This document shows, in pieces, positions 16,542 to 25,739 of a stretch of DNA of 64,000 nucleotides (position 1 is its first letter; the number at the start of each line of letters is the position of its first letter). The DNA is from Pseudalkalibacillus hwajinpoensis. Its GTDB lineage: Bacteria; Bacillota; Bacilli; Bacillales; Guptibacillaceae. Location: contig NZ_CP156674.1 in the NCBI RefSeq assembly GCF_039851965.1, positions 744,001 to 808,000 on the forward strand. The letters run 5' to 3'. Under the pieces are notes generated by a model. That model searched no databases. It was not told where the DNA came from and saw only the letters and a program-made list of their open reading frames with translations. The translations under genes and the position numbers were made by a program.

Positions 16542-17440
16542 CTAGGTCTTTACTTCCAATGCTTCCAACCCTGTCCTCCTCTTTTCCTGGTAGCGAAGGT
16601 TGGATTTACGAAGTGAAATATGATGGATATCGAGCGATTTTGGACTGGGATGGGGAAACGATTCAGATAACTAGCCGAAATGGTCATCATCTGAACAAAA
16701 GATTTCAAATCTTACACGACGCTCTATCCTCCCTATTTGTCACATACAACATCATTCCCTGTTGTTTAGACGGAGAAATTTGTATTCTTAAAAATGAGTA
16801 CTGTGCTGATTTTGAGTCCCTTCATAAACGTAAGGAGAAACCGATTACCTTTATGGTGTTCGATCTGCTTACACTTGAGAAGAAGCTACTTCTATCCTCT
16901 CCATTGCATGAAAGAAAAAAGGCATTACAACAAGTATTACAAGGACTTCCTGATAATAGATCCATTGCGATGGTTCACATGCATGAAACAATAGACGGCT
17001 TATGGGAACTTGTCCAGCACTATAAAGGGGAAGGAGTGGTTTGTAAAAAGCATAACAGTCTTTACAGAGAAGGGAAAAGAACGGAAAACTGGCTGAAGAT
17101 CAAGAATTGGAAAAGCGCGACCGTTTTTTTAAACGCTTATGATCATCGAAATGGTTATTTTCATACTGCGGTGAAACGATCAGGAGGAATATATGAAATT
17201 GCCCGCTTTTCCCACGGGTTAAGTTCCGAAGAGCGAGGAGCATTATTAGAAATTATCAAAGGAAATACATCAAAGGAAAAGCAGAGCCTTTCTTACGTAA
17301 AGCCAGGCATTGTATTGGAACTAGAATATCTGGATCTTTACAATGAAATGTTAAGGCACCCAAGATTTAAACGGTTTTGCTTCCAAAAACCCTGGGAGGA
17401 TTGCACGTGGGAAACCATTCAATCATCGTTAACGATATAG
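16538..17440 (+). CDS. ligD: ATP-dependent DNA ligase subunit of a split LigD
   Basis: 300 residues containing only the ligase part of LigD. The adenylated lysine is in V-K-Y-D-G-Y-R near residue 28; other nucleotidyltransferase motifs are D-G-E-I-C, M-V-F-D-L-L, G-E-G-V-V-C-K and W-L-K-I-K-N; the OB fold follows and ends D-C-T-W-E-T-I. In B. subtilis YkoU this domain is continuous with the polymerase domain. Here it stops at 17440 and the polymerase is in another frame with its own ribosome site. Its ATG overlaps the Ku stop. Confidence 0.9.
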   Translation: MTRSLLPMLPTLSSSFPGSEGWIYEVKYDGYRAILDWDGETIQITSRNGHHLNKRFQILHDALSSLFVTYNIIPCCLDGEICILKNEYCADFESLHKRKEKPITFMVFDLLTLEKKLLLSSPLHERKKALQQVLQGLPDNRSIAMVHMHETIDGLWELVQHYKGEGVVCKKHNSLYREGKRTENWLKIKNWKSATVFLNAYDHRNGYFHTAVKRSGGIYEIARFSHGLSSEERGALLEIIKGNTSKEKQSLSYVKPGIVLELEYLDLYNEMLRHPRFKRFCFQKPWEDCTWETIQSSLTI

Positions 17441-18297
17441 AGGTTAGTATTTCAAACCCTGACAAATACCTTTGGCCTGGTATTACAAAAGCTGACTACC
17501 TACACTATTTAGCTACTATCTCACCTCTCATGCTGCCCTTTTTACAAAAAAAACCCTTAACCGTTATTCGATTTCCTGATGGTGTAGATGGAGAAGCGTT
17601 TTATCAGCGTAACTGCCCTGATTATGCACCGGAGTATATTGATACAGTTTATATGGATGACAATAATCATATTATTTGCTCTGATTTACCTTCCCTTCTA
17701 TGGCTAGGAAACCAAGCAGCCATTGAATTTCATATTCCTTTCTCGCCTTATGACAGCCACATGCCCTTTGAAATTGTATTTGACCTTGATCCACCCTCAC
17801 AGGATGAGTTCTACCTTGCTGCAAACGCTGCAAAACAAATTAAGCTCGTCCTTGATCGTCTTCAATTAACTGGGTTTCTTAAACTATCCGGTAATAAAGG
17901 GTTGCAAATTCATATTCCACTTCCAATTGATACATTTACGTATGAAGATACGAAGCAATTCACTGCTTTTATTGCAAACTATTTAGTCGAAACGGATCCA
18001 CAATCATTTACGACTGAAAGGTTAAAAAAGAACCGCCATGGACGACTCTATATCGATTATGTCCAGCATGCTGCAGGAAAAACGATCATAGCTCCTTATT
18101 CAGCCAGAGGAAATCAAGATGGCCTTGTTGCTGCACCAATTGAATGGGACGAATTAACAGAAGAACTATTACCTAAAACGTTTACAATGAAGGAAGTTAT
18201 CAAACGCACTTCATGTCCTTTTCGTCACTTAGAAGACGCACGTCAGAAACAACCTTTCCAACCAATCCTTGAGTGGCTGTCCAAGTTAAAAAAGTAG
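17407..18297 (+). CDS. ligD: LigD polymerase/primase subunit of a split LigD
   Basis: 296 residues of the LigD polymerase (archaeo-eukaryotic primase type): N-P-D-K-Y-L-W-P near residue 16, the metal-binding V-F-D-L-D-P-P, S-G-N-K-G-L-Q-I-H-I-P and R-L-Y-I-D-Y-V-Q-H. It fills gaps during end joining and prefers ribonucleotides. I chose GTG 17407, seven bases after GGGAGGA, which overlaps the ligase frame by 34 bases in the alternative register. So it reads as a separately translated gene, although a frameshift in an ancestral ligase-polymerase fusion is the other explanation. Confidence 0.88.
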   Translation: MGNHSIIVNDIEVSISNPDKYLWPGITKADYLHYLATISPLMLPFLQKKPLTVIRFPDGVDGEAFYQRNCPDYAPEYIDTVYMDDNNHIICSDLPSLLWLGNQAAIEFHIPFSPYDSHMPFEIVFDLDPPSQDEFYLAANAAKQIKLVLDRLQLTGFLKLSGNKGLQIHIPLPIDTFTYEDTKQFTAFIANYLVETDPQSFTTERLKKNRHGRLYIDYVQHAAGKTIIAPYSARGNQDGLVAAPIEWDELTEELLPKTFTMKEVIKRTSCPFRHLEDARQKQPFQPILEWLSKLKK

Positions 18298-18321
18298 CCA
18301 TTCTCATAGGAGTGGCTACTT
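18292..18321. terminator. Bidirectional terminator between ligD and malR
   Basis: AAGTAGCCA pairs with TGGCTACTT around 12 bases; it contains the stop codons of both convergent genes. Confidence 0.75.
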
Positions 18322-19356
18322 CACTTTCTCATTTTCGGTAAGCGTTTTCACTGTCCAGCGTTCAACGACTTTATGTGGCACACAGACTCTTTTGTTTCCT
18401 GAATCAGGATCGTGAATCTTTTCAAGCAAACAGTTAACCGCCTCATACCCGAGTTGAAAAATATTAATATCAACTGAAGTTAATGGCGGACTTGCATACT
18501 CAGCCAGCATCACATTGTTAAAGCTTATAATTGAGACATCCTCAGGGACAGAAAGTCCCATTTCATCAAGCTTACTCATAATCCCAAGAGCCATTAAATC
18601 ATCGGCTACAACAAGCGCTGTTGGCGGTTCCTCAAGGGTGAACAATTCCATCACCGCTTCCTGTCCACCTTCTTTTAGAAACTCTACATGAACAACATAG
18701 TCATCATTATGAAGAATATTGGCTTCTCGAAGTGCTTTTTCATACCCACTCAATCGGTCGACGGTTACAACCAGATCCAGATTTCCTCCAACAAAAGCTA
18801 TGCGTTCGTGTCCCTTACTAATAAAGTGCTCTGTCACATCTTTTGCTGCTCGGAAGTTATCATTATCCACATGAGTAATGGAATCTGGGTTGGCTAATGG
18901 TTTACCAATAACAGTAAATGGAAAGTTCTGTTCTTCAAGAAACGTCATGATTTTATCGTCAATTCTTGAGTAAAGCATTACGATCCCATCGACTCGTCTC
19001 CCATGAACCATCCCCATTACACCTTCTAAAATTTCTTCTTCCTTTGATCCTGTAGATATATAGATCGTGTAATCTTTCTCATGTGCTTTCGTACTGATGC
19101 CCCGAAGTACCTCAGGGAAAAACGGATTCTGAAAAACTTTATCCGCTGAACTCGGCATTACGAGCCCGATTGTTTGTGTGCTTCGATTAGCAAGACTTCT
19201 TGCATTATAATTCGGATGATAGCCAAGGTATTCCATCGCTTCACGAACACGGCGCTTCGTTTGTTCACTAATTCGTGAATTGTTCGCAATCACACGCGAT
19301 ACCGTCGAAGGTGCAACATTTGCAAGCTTAGCTACATCTTTAATGGTTACTGCCAC
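18316..19356 (-). CDS. malR: LacI-family transcriptional regulator of the maltodextrin genes
   Basis: 346 residues. The N-terminal helix-turn-helix I-K-D-V-A-K-L-A-N-V-A-P-S-T-V-S-R-V and hinge L-A-N-R-S-T-Q-T-I-G-L-V are standard LacI features, followed by a periplasmic-binding-like sugar-sensing domain. It lies directly downstream of the maltodextrin transport genes and is likely their repressor, with maltose or maltodextrin as inducer. Palindromes of LacI type sit in the intergenic region at 23.1-23.4 kb. It could belong to the same operon or have its own promoter in the ~220-base gap. Confidence 0.85.
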   Translation of the reverse strand: MAVTIKDVAKLANVAPSTVSRVIANNSRISEQTKRRVREAMEYLGYHPNYNARSLANRSTQTIGLVMPSSADKVFQNPFFPEVLRGISTKAHEKDYTIYISTGSKEEEILEGVMGMVHGRRVDGIVMLYSRIDDKIMTFLEEQNFPFTVIGKPLANPDSITHVDNDNFRAAKDVTEHFISKGHERIAFVGGNLDLVVTVDRLSGYEKALREANILHNDDYVVHVEFLKEGGQEAVMELFTLEEPPTALVVADDLMALGIMSKLDEMGLSVPEDVSIISFNNVMLAEYASPPLTSVDINIFQLGYEAVNCLLEKIHDPDSGNKRVCVPHKVVERWTVKTLTENEKVK

Positions 19357-19579
19357 TTCTATTCCTCCTATCCACTCTCTTACGGTTATCCTTAAAGTTT
19401 ATAGACACATCTAAAACCTTCTACAGGTTTTTACGATTCTTTATAATTAACCATTCTAAACGATTTCTATTTAAAAAGACATCTCATATAAAAAGGAGAA
19501 AGAAGCACCAAGAGTATCTTCCCTCTTAAACTTCTCTCTCCATTTCCGATGGGAAACTTCCATCAGTGTTGCTCTTTGA

Positions 19580-20422
19580 TTATCCCTTCGTTCCCCCTGC
19601 TGTAAGGCCAGAAATAAAGTAACGTTGAAGCGAAAGGAACAAGATAGAAATTGGAATGGCAATTAAAACCGATCCTGCTGCAAACGTGGTAAACTCATTT
19701 CCAAACTGATCAGAAATCATCTTGTATAATCCAACAGCTAGCGTGAATCTCTCTTCACTTCTTAAAATAACCTGTGCGAGGATAAAGTCAGTAAATGGTG
19801 TAATAAAACTGAACAGCGCCACTACGGCAAGAATAGGCTTCGCAAGCGGTAGTATAATCTGCCAGAAGATGCGAAAATGTCCTGCTCCATCAATTCTTGC
19901 TGACTCATCAAGCTCTTTCGGAATTGTATCAAAGTACCCTTTTGCAAGCCATGTGTTCATCGGAAGCAGTCCACCAGCATAAACAAGAATGAGCGCAAAG
20001 TGGGTATCTAATAATCCAGTAATGTAAGCCAGTACATAAATCGCAATTAACGCTGCAAAGTTAGGAATCATTTGAAGTATTAAGAATGTCATTAATCCAT
20101 TTTTCCGGCCTACGAAACGGTAGCGCGAAAATGCATAAGCCATACAGGAGATCATCGCAACAGCAAGCACCATTGTGATGATACAAATTTTCAATGTGTT
20201 CCAGTACCAGAGCAGGTAGTCACTCTCTGCTGTATTAAATAAAGATCTATAGTGTTCTAGTGTTGCATCTTTCGGAATAATCGATGAACCTGATAAGCTA
20301 TCACCCGGGTTAAACGATGAACCAATTATCCATAGAACTGGATACAGGATAATGACACAAGCGATCGCAATGGCAATATAGGACAAAGTTAAACGTAGTG
20401 TGTTCTGCATTTTTGGACTCAT
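19580..20422 (-). CDS. mdxG: Maltodextrin ABC transporter permease MdxG/MalG
   Basis: 280 residues with six predicted membrane segments. The coupling motif is near A-R-I-D-G-A-G-H-F-R-I-F-W-Q-I-I-L-P (EAA loop). It starts beside the mdxF stop. With mdxF it forms the membrane channel for sugars delivered by the binding protein. No ATPase is encoded here; Bacillus uses the shared MsmX ATPase located elsewhere. Confidence 0.9.
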   Translation of the reverse strand: MSPKMQNTLRLTLSYIAIAIACVIILYPVLWIIGSSFNPGDSLSGSSIIPKDATLEHYRSLFNTAESDYLLWYWNTLKICIITMVLAVAMISCMAYAFSRYRFVGRKNGLMTFLILQMIPNFAALIAIYVLAYITGLLDTHFALILVYAGGLLPMNTWLAKGYFDTIPKELDESARIDGAGHFRIFWQIILPLAKPILAVVALFSFITPFTDFILAQVILRSEERFTLAVGLYKMISDQFGNEFTTFAAGSVLIAIPISILFLSLQRYFISGLTAGGTKG

Positions 20423-20423
20423 A

Positions 20424-21707
20424 TTACATCATATCCTCTTCTTGGAATGATTTCGTTCTTCTAAACTGCCACAATGCAACACCGATAACGATGGCGGAAA
20501 GAATCATTGTGATGGCAGCAGCTTTACCATATTGTGCGGATGTAAAGGTTAGCTTGTAAATCCATGAAATCAAAATATCAGTAGAACCTGCCGTTTGACC
20601 TGATACAGCAGGTCCACCTCCATTAAACAAGTAAATCACGTTAAAGTTATTAAAGTTAAATGTATACTGCGTAATTAAAATTGGTGCAATTGCGAACAGG
20701 ACCATCGGAAGCGTAATGCCTCTGAATTTCTGCCAAATATTAGCGCCGTCCACTGTCGCAGCTTCGTATAATTCATCTGGAATAGATTGAAGCACACCCG
20801 TTACCATTGCAAAGATGAACGGGAATCCAAGCCAGAACTGTATGAGTATTAAAGCAACTTTCGTCCAGAATGGCTCTGTAAGCCATGGAATCGCGTCGAT
20901 ACCGAAAGCAGCTAAGATGTCATTGTTAATCGCACCAAAAGTTTCATTGAACATCCCTGCAAAAACAAGAATAGAAACGAATGCAGGTACAGCCCAGGGC
21001 AGGATAAAAATAGTTCTGAAGATGCCTTTAAATTTAAGGTCTTTCTGGTTCATTAAGACGGCCAGGAAGATACCGATGGCAATTTGTCCCGTTGTTGCAA
21101 CAAATGTCCAAACGATTGTCCATGAGAACACATCGAGGAATGTGTTGCGCCAAATGTCCAGTTTAAATATATCAATATAATTTTGAACCCCAATCCAGTC
21201 AACAAGATTAGCTGGTGGAGAGTGATAAAGATCGTAATTCGTAAAAGAAAGTAAGATAACAAATAAAATTGGGAAAATAACAACGAAAATTAAAAGGAAA
21301 AATCCTGGTGTTAACATTAAATATGGAAAGCCTTGTTCAGAAACATTTCGGTATTGTTCTCTAACAGAATTTAGAGGAATGCCAAGATCACGATTTCTTC
21401 CGTTCAAGTATGCATCCCTAAGATTTAAGAAGTAGATCACAAGCCCGATAAGGATAACCAGGACAGCAATAATTCCCTGAGTTAAAAGGAAGATGGAGTG
21501 ATCTCGCGGTAGTTCTTCTCCGAGTGTTACAATCCCCCATAATCCGATATTGATTAAGTCAGCAAAAGCAACTGCAAAGGAAACTGTAAGAATAAAGAAC
21601 ATGAGCCCCTTTAGAACCTGCTTGTTATAAAACTGACCGAACCCCGGTATCAGTGATAAAGCGAGTCCTGTTTTTCGATGCTTCGTTTGACGTTCAGTTG
21701 CCTCCAT
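20424..21707 (-). CDS. mdxF: Maltodextrin ABC transporter permease MdxF/MalF
   Basis: About 427 residues. An N-terminal region with three hydrophobic segments (K-T-G-L-A-L-S-L-I-P-G-F-G-Q-F-Y) precedes the permease core, as in MalF-type proteins. The EAA loop is E-A-A-T-V-D-G-A-N-I-W-Q-K-F-R-G-I-T-L-P. The first in-frame start is GTG 21737; ATG 21707 is preferred because an AAAGGGG tract precedes it, though at a long spacing. Partner of mdxG and mdxE. Confidence 0.88.
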   Translation of the reverse strand: MEATERQTKHRKTGLALSLIPGFGQFYNKQVLKGLMFFILTVSFAVAFADLINIGLWGIVTLGEELPRDHSIFLLTQGIIAVLVILIGLVIYFLNLRDAYLNGRNRDLGIPLNSVREQYRNVSEQGFPYLMLTPGFFLLIFVVIFPILFVILLSFTNYDLYHSPPANLVDWIGVQNYIDIFKLDIWRNTFLDVFSWTIVWTFVATTGQIAIGIFLAVLMNQKDLKFKGIFRTIFILPWAVPAFVSILVFAGMFNETFGAINNDILAAFGIDAIPWLTEPFWTKVALILIQFWLGFPFIFAMVTGVLQSIPDELYEAATVDGANIWQKFRGITLPMVLFAIAPILITQYTFNFNNFNVIYLFNGGGPAVSGQTAGSTDILISWIYKLTFTSAQYGKAAAITMILSAIVIGVALWQFRRTKSFQEEDMM

Positions 21708-21803
21708 CGTGATGGCAATCCCCTTTCTTCCCCTCACTTTTCTACCTTTAAAGTGAGAAGCAGTACCCCGTTTCCGGAGTACCGCTTTGAATTTTTCAAA
21801 ACT

Positions 21804-23087
21804 CTAGTTGCTGTGGTTCTGTTCGATTTGAGACTTAATTGTTTTCGTAGCTTCTTCAAGCGCTGCTTTTGGCTCTTGCTTACCAGTTGCTACAAGCTGA
21901 AGCGCAGATGCTGCCGGCTCCCATACTTCTGCCATTTCAGGTATGTTTGGCATTGGAACACCGTATTGAGATTGAATTGCTACTGCACTTGCTCCTTCGT
22001 TATCAGCAATAACAGGATCTTCAATTAGTGCTTTAACTGGAGGGATTTCAGCAGTTTTTTCATAGCGAATTTTTGCATTTTCTTCGTTTGAGATCCATTC
22101 AACTAGCTTTGTAGCCCACTCTTTATTTTCTGAGAAATTACTTACGTGCCAGCCTTTTACACCGATGAATGTTTCGAAATTCTCACCGTTCGGAAGTTTA
22201 GGCATAGGTGCAACACCAATATCGATACCAGCATCTTTATAGCCCTGGAAAGCCCATGGACCGTTCATTACAGATGCCGCTTTTCCTTCGTTAAAGAGAC
22301 CATCCATTGTGGAGCCACCGTTTTCACCGATAAGTCCATTAGGGAAAAGACCTTCTGCATACCACTTCTGTACGTATTGTGCACCCTCTACAGCGCCTTC
22401 ATTGTTTAGTCCAAGCTTCTGCGGATTTAGACCTTCATCTGTACGCTCAAATACATAACTGCCATAACCAGCTAGTACAGCGTTTGCAAAATAGAAATTA
22501 TCCCAAAGTGCAAGGAATCCATATTGCTTGTTCTTTGTAAACTCAGTAGCAAAATCATATACTTCATCCATTGTTTCAGGAGCTTTATCCATCAAAGCTT
22601 TGTTATAAATAAAAACTGGTGTTTCAGTTGCTTTTGGTAGTCCATAAAGCTCACCATTATATGTTTCTGCTTCAATAGAAGAGTCAGTAAACGTATCAGT
22701 AACTGCCTGATCAACCTCAATTGGAGAAATAAGTCCTTCAACAGCAGCCTGTCCAATCTGATCATGTGGAAGAGTAATAACGTCAGGACCTGTTCCAGCG
22801 GGACCGTCAAGTCGAATCTGTTCTCTAATTTCATCAGCCATACCTAGCTCTTTAAATTCTACTTTAATACCATATTCTTCTTCAAAGCTTGCAATTGCGG
22901 GTTCAAGTGCGATCCCTTTATCTGTATCTTCCCAAACAACAAGCTTCTCAGGTTTATTTGCCTCCGCATCACCCTCGTTGCCGCCTTCACTGCTGTTAGA
23001 AGCATTTTCTGTGTTTTGTGGTCCACAAGCTGCAAGTACCCCAATTGCAAGGACAAGTGTTAGAAACAAAGTAAAAAAACGTTTCAT
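21804..23087 (-). CDS. mdxE: Maltodextrin-binding lipoprotein MdxE/MalE
   Basis: 427 residues. A signal peptide ends in a lipobox with the lipid-modified Cys at residue 21 (V-L-A-A-C), followed by a low-complexity N-S-S-E-G-G linker. The mature protein is a family 1 solute-binding protein with L-V-V-W-E-D-T, A-A-S-V-M-N-G-P-W-A-F and P-M-P-N-I-P-E-M. Strong GAGGGGG ribosome site. First gene of mdxE-F-G, with cre- and LacI-like sites upstream. Confidence 0.92.
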   Translation of the reverse strand: MKRFFTLFLTLVLAIGVLAACGPQNTENASNSSEGGNEGDAEANKPEKLVVWEDTDKGIALEPAIASFEEEYGIKVEFKELGMADEIREQIRLDGPAGTGPDVITLPHDQIGQAAVEGLISPIEVDQAVTDTFTDSSIEAETYNGELYGLPKATETPVFIYNKALMDKAPETMDEVYDFATEFTKNKQYGFLALWDNFYFANAVLAGYGSYVFERTDEGLNPQKLGLNNEGAVEGAQYVQKWYAEGLFPNGLIGENGGSTMDGLFNEGKAASVMNGPWAFQGYKDAGIDIGVAPMPKLPNGENFETFIGVKGWHVSNFSENKEWATKLVEWISNEENAKIRYEKTAEIPPVKALIEDPVIADNEGASAVAIQSQYGVPMPNIPEMAEVWEPAASALQLVATGKQEPKAALEEATKTIKSQIEQNHSN

Positions 23088-23118
23088 GTGTTAACCCCCT
23101 CAAATTTTACGATAGTGG

Positions 23119-23155
23119 TACAAGCGCTTTCATGATTATAGTGAAAACGATTGCA
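23119..23155 (-). promoter_or_regulatory. Two CcpA/LacI-type operators upstream of mdxE
   Basis: TGAAAACGATTGCA at 23142-23155 fits the catabolite-responsive element consensus (TGWAANCGNTNWCA). A second, poorer match (ACAAGCGCTTTCA) lies at 23120-23132. Both lie in the mdxE leader, suggesting CcpA carbon-catabolite repression and/or MalR binding. Confidence 0.65.
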
Positions 23156-23330
23156 CTGACTTTCTATAACTTATTATACATGCCACCGGTATTTTCGCAA
23201 CCGTTTGCACAAAGTTTTTTAAACTTTTTTAAAATATCAAATTCCTTCTTGTTTTAAGATTTGACTATCCATCATATTTCTTCTACATTTATATAGAAAG
23301 TTGACAATAAGAAACGCAGTATCCCACCAT

Positions 23331-23376
23331 TTGATGTGACCATCTTTCTTTTACTATAAAATGCAAGCGATTGCAT
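23331..23376 (+). promoter_or_regulatory. Promoter and palindromic LacI-type operator of the GH13 gene
   Basis: TTGATG (23331-23336), an 18-base spacer and TATAAA (23355-23360) form a σA-like promoter. It is followed at once by the 16-base perfect palindrome ATGCAAGCGATTGCAT (23361-23376), the LacI/MalR operator type. The operator covers the expected transcription start and ends at the ribosome site, so bound repressor would block initiation. Confidence 0.7.
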
Positions 23377-23392
23377 GAGGAGGTTGAAAACG

Positions 23393-25132
23393 ATGCAGAA
23401 AGAAGCTATTTATCACCGTCCAAAGGATAACTATGCTTATGCGTATAATGCGGAAACACTTCACTTACGATTAAAAACAAAAAAAGATGATCTCTCATCT
23501 GTTTCTCTCATTTACGGTGATCCATATGACTGGAAGAATAATGCCTGGCAATCAATGAAAGCACCAATGGAACGAAGTGGTTCTGACTCGCTTTTTGATT
23601 ATTGGACGATCTCAGTAAAGCCGTCCTATCGCCGAATGAGATATGGTTTTTATTTAGAAGATGCGAATGAAGACTTCTATTATACTGAGAAGGGTTTTTT
23701 TACAGAGGCTCCTTCCGATACCAATGACTTTTTTAGTTTTCCTTTCTTAAACAGCGTCGACGTCTTCCGAGCTCCTGAGTGGGTAAAAGACACGGTGTGG
23801 TATCAGATTTTTCCTGAGCGATTTGCAAATGGGGACCCTTCTTTAAATCCTAAAGACACCCTTCCCTGGGGCGAATATCCCCCAACTCAAGATAATTTCT
23901 TTGGTGGTGATTTCCAGGGGGTCATGAACCATCTTGATTATTTAACTGAACTTGGCGTGAACGGTATTTATTTCACTCCGATTTTCAAAGCCCAATCAAA
24001 TCATAAATACGATACGATTGATTATATGGAGATTGATCCTCAATTTGGAGACAAAGAAACTTTTAAACAATTGATTGGTGCCTGCCATGAACGTGGAATT
24101 AAGGTGATGCTCGACGCTGTTTTCAACCATAGCGGCTATTATTTTGAACCGTTTCAAGATTTGTTGAAAAATGGAGAGAACTCGCGCTATCGAGACTGGT
24201 TTCATGTTCGATCGTACCCGATCGAATTAAAACCCATTCCATCTTATGATACATTCGCTTTTGAAGCATCGATGCCTAAATTAAATACTGAGAATCCTGA
24301 AGTAAAAGAATATCTTCTAAATGTAGGGAAGTACTGGGTGAAGGAATTTGATATTGACGGCTGGCGACTAGATGTAGCAAATGAAATTGATCACCAGTTC
24401 TGGAGAGACTTTAGAAGAGAAGTGAAACAAATTAAGCCTGAGCTCTATATTCTTGGAGAAATCTGGCATGATTCAATGCCATGGCTGCAGGGGGATCAAT
24501 TCGATGCAGTTATGAATTACCCGATGACCTCCGCCCTTCTCGATCATTTTGCACATGATACCATTTCGATTAAAACGATGGCCAACCGCATGACTTCTCT
24601 TCTTCATTCTTATCCTAAAAACGTTAATGAAGCTGCATTCAACCTGCTCGGTAGTCATGACACACCAAGGATGCTAACATTAGCAAATGATCAAAAAGAG
24701 CTTGTAAAGCTAATGTATCTTCTCCAGTTTTCCTTTCCTGGCACGCCTTGTATTTATTATGGTGATGAAATCGGGATGACAGGTGGAGCGGATCCCGGTT
24801 GTCGTCACTGCATGATCTGGGATAAAGAGAATCAGGACCTGGAGTTATTCCAGTTTATAAAGGAATTAATCGACTTGAGAAAGAAACGCCCTGCTTTTGG
24901 TAACAGCGGGTCATTTGATTTGATTTCTACAGATAATCATGTGATTCAGTTTAAGAAAGAAACGAAAGAAGAAACCTTGTTCTTCTTCATTAATAGTCAG
25001 GAAAAATCAGCAAATGTAGATATATCATCTCACCTTTCAGGCGAGGTCATCAGCCTGTTTGGAAAGAGTAAAATCGAAAACTTCACATTAACTCTCGAAG
25101 CATATGGTTTTGCGATTTTATCAAATGGTTAA
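23393..25132 (+). CDS. GH13 cyclomaltodextrinase/neopullulanase-type alpha-glycosidase
   Basis: 579 residues from ATG 23393 behind AGGAGGTTG. An N-terminal ~125-residue carbohydrate-binding-like domain (N-domain of neopullulanases) precedes the GH13 barrel. Catalytic residues are the nucleophile Asp in G-W-R-L-D-V-A-N-E, the acid Glu in L-G-E-I-W-H and the stabiliser Asp in G-S-H-D-T-P-R; D-A-V-F-N-H-S-G is conserved region I. It lacks a signal peptide, so it would cut imported maltodextrins inside the cell. Divergent from mdxEFG and sharing its operators. Confidence 0.9.
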   Translation: MQKEAIYHRPKDNYAYAYNAETLHLRLKTKKDDLSSVSLIYGDPYDWKNNAWQSMKAPMERSGSDSLFDYWTISVKPSYRRMRYGFYLEDANEDFYYTEKGFFTEAPSDTNDFFSFPFLNSVDVFRAPEWVKDTVWYQIFPERFANGDPSLNPKDTLPWGEYPPTQDNFFGGDFQGVMNHLDYLTELGVNGIYFTPIFKAQSNHKYDTIDYMEIDPQFGDKETFKQLIGACHERGIKVMLDAVFNHSGYYFEPFQDLLKNGENSRYRDWFHVRSYPIELKPIPSYDTFAFEASMPKLNTENPEVKEYLLNVGKYWVKEFDIDGWRLDVANEIDHQFWRDFRREVKQIKPELYILGEIWHDSMPWLQGDQFDAVMNYPMTSALLDHFAHDTISIKTMANRMTSLLHSYPKNVNEAAFNLLGSHDTPRMLTLANDQKELVKLMYLLQFSFPGTPCIYYGDEIGMTGGADPGCRHCMIWDKENQDLELFQFIKELIDLRKKRPAFGNSGSFDLISTDNHVIQFKKETKEETLFFFINSQEKSANVDISSHLSGEVISLFGKSKIENFTLTLEAYGFAILSNG

Positions 25133-25142
25133 CGAGGAGAAG

Positions 25143-25169
25143 CCTCTGGAATAAATCCAGAGGTTTTTT
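25143..25169 (+). terminator. Rho-independent terminator after the GH13 gene
   Basis: CCTCTGGA pairs with TCCAGAGG around ATAAA, followed by TTTTTT. Confidence 0.9.
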
Positions 25170-25249
25170 CTATTTCTCCCTTCTTTCCCCTCTGAAAACG
25201 CAACCATTCAAACCCCTACTAGTTTGATAACCTCTTGTTCTTTTTAAAT

Positions 25250-25266
25250 TGTTATATTTTCTAACA
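25250..25266. promoter_or_regulatory. GlnR/TnrA box 1
   Basis: TGTTA, seven bases, TAACA: a perfect match to the TGTNAN7TNACA nitrogen-control box, about 110 bases before glnK, the place for TnrA activation. Confidence 0.8.
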
Positions 25267-25344
25267 TAGTTTTTTAAATTTTCTAAAAATAAACTTGAAT
25301 TTACTGTTTTCACAGCATAACATTAGGATATAGAAAAAAGGAAA

Positions 25345-25361
25345 TGTTAGAAAAACTGACA
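25345..25361. promoter_or_regulatory. GlnR/TnrA box 2, promoter-proximal
   Basis: TGTTA, seven bases, TGACA: a second perfect TGTNAN7TNACA match, ending just before the AGGAGGG-like ribosome site of glnK. This position suits repression rather than activation. Confidence 0.75.
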
Positions 25362-25374
25362 TGGAGGGTCTAAA

Positions 25375-25716
25375 ATGAAAAAAGTAGAAGCAATCATTCG
25401 CCCTGAAGCTTTCCAGGATTTAAAGGATCGATTAAGGGATGAAGGCATCACAGGCATGACAGTATCCGAGGTAGCTGGATGCGGATTACAGAAGAAACAA
25501 ACCGGCGTGTTCAGAGGGAGTCATTTCGAAGTCTCTCTCCAGGCTAAGATTAAGGTAGAGCTTGTATTCGATGACCATCTGCTCGATCACGTTGTGAAGA
25601 ATATACGAGATGTATGTGCAACCGGTGCAATTGGAGATGGAAAGATTTTTGTATACCCTGTTGAAGATGTCATTCGTATTCGCTCTGGCGAACATGGACT
25701 TACAGCGTTTAAATAA
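25375..25716 (+). CDS. glnK: PII nitrogen regulator GlnK/NrgB
   Basis: 113 residues of the PII family: M-K-K-V-E-A-I-I-R-P at the start, the T-loop region G-L-Q-K-K-Q-T-G-V-F-R-G-S-H-F, and the ATP-binding G-A-I-G-D-G-K-I-F-V. PII trimers bind ATP/ADP and 2-oxoglutarate and gate AmtB. The T-loop has F-R-G where uridylylated proteobacterial PII has Y-R-G, so control by uridylylation is unlikely. Next to amtB and behind two GlnR/TnrA boxes, as in nrgAB but with the order glnK then amtB. Confidence 0.92.
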   Translation: MKKVEAIIRPEAFQDLKDRLRDEGITGMTVSEVAGCGLQKKQTGVFRGSHFEVSLQAKIKVELVFDDHLLDHVVKNIRDVCATGAIGDGKIFVYPVEDVIRIRSGEHGLTAFK

Positions 25717-25739
25717 TTCGAAAAAGGATGATGAGAATA

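Noticed and set aside
18316..25132. Complete maltose operon including an ATPase, maltase or phosphorylase
   Set aside because: Only the regulator, binding protein, two permeases and one GH13 enzyme are here; Bacillus shares the ATPase MsmX, expected elsewhere.
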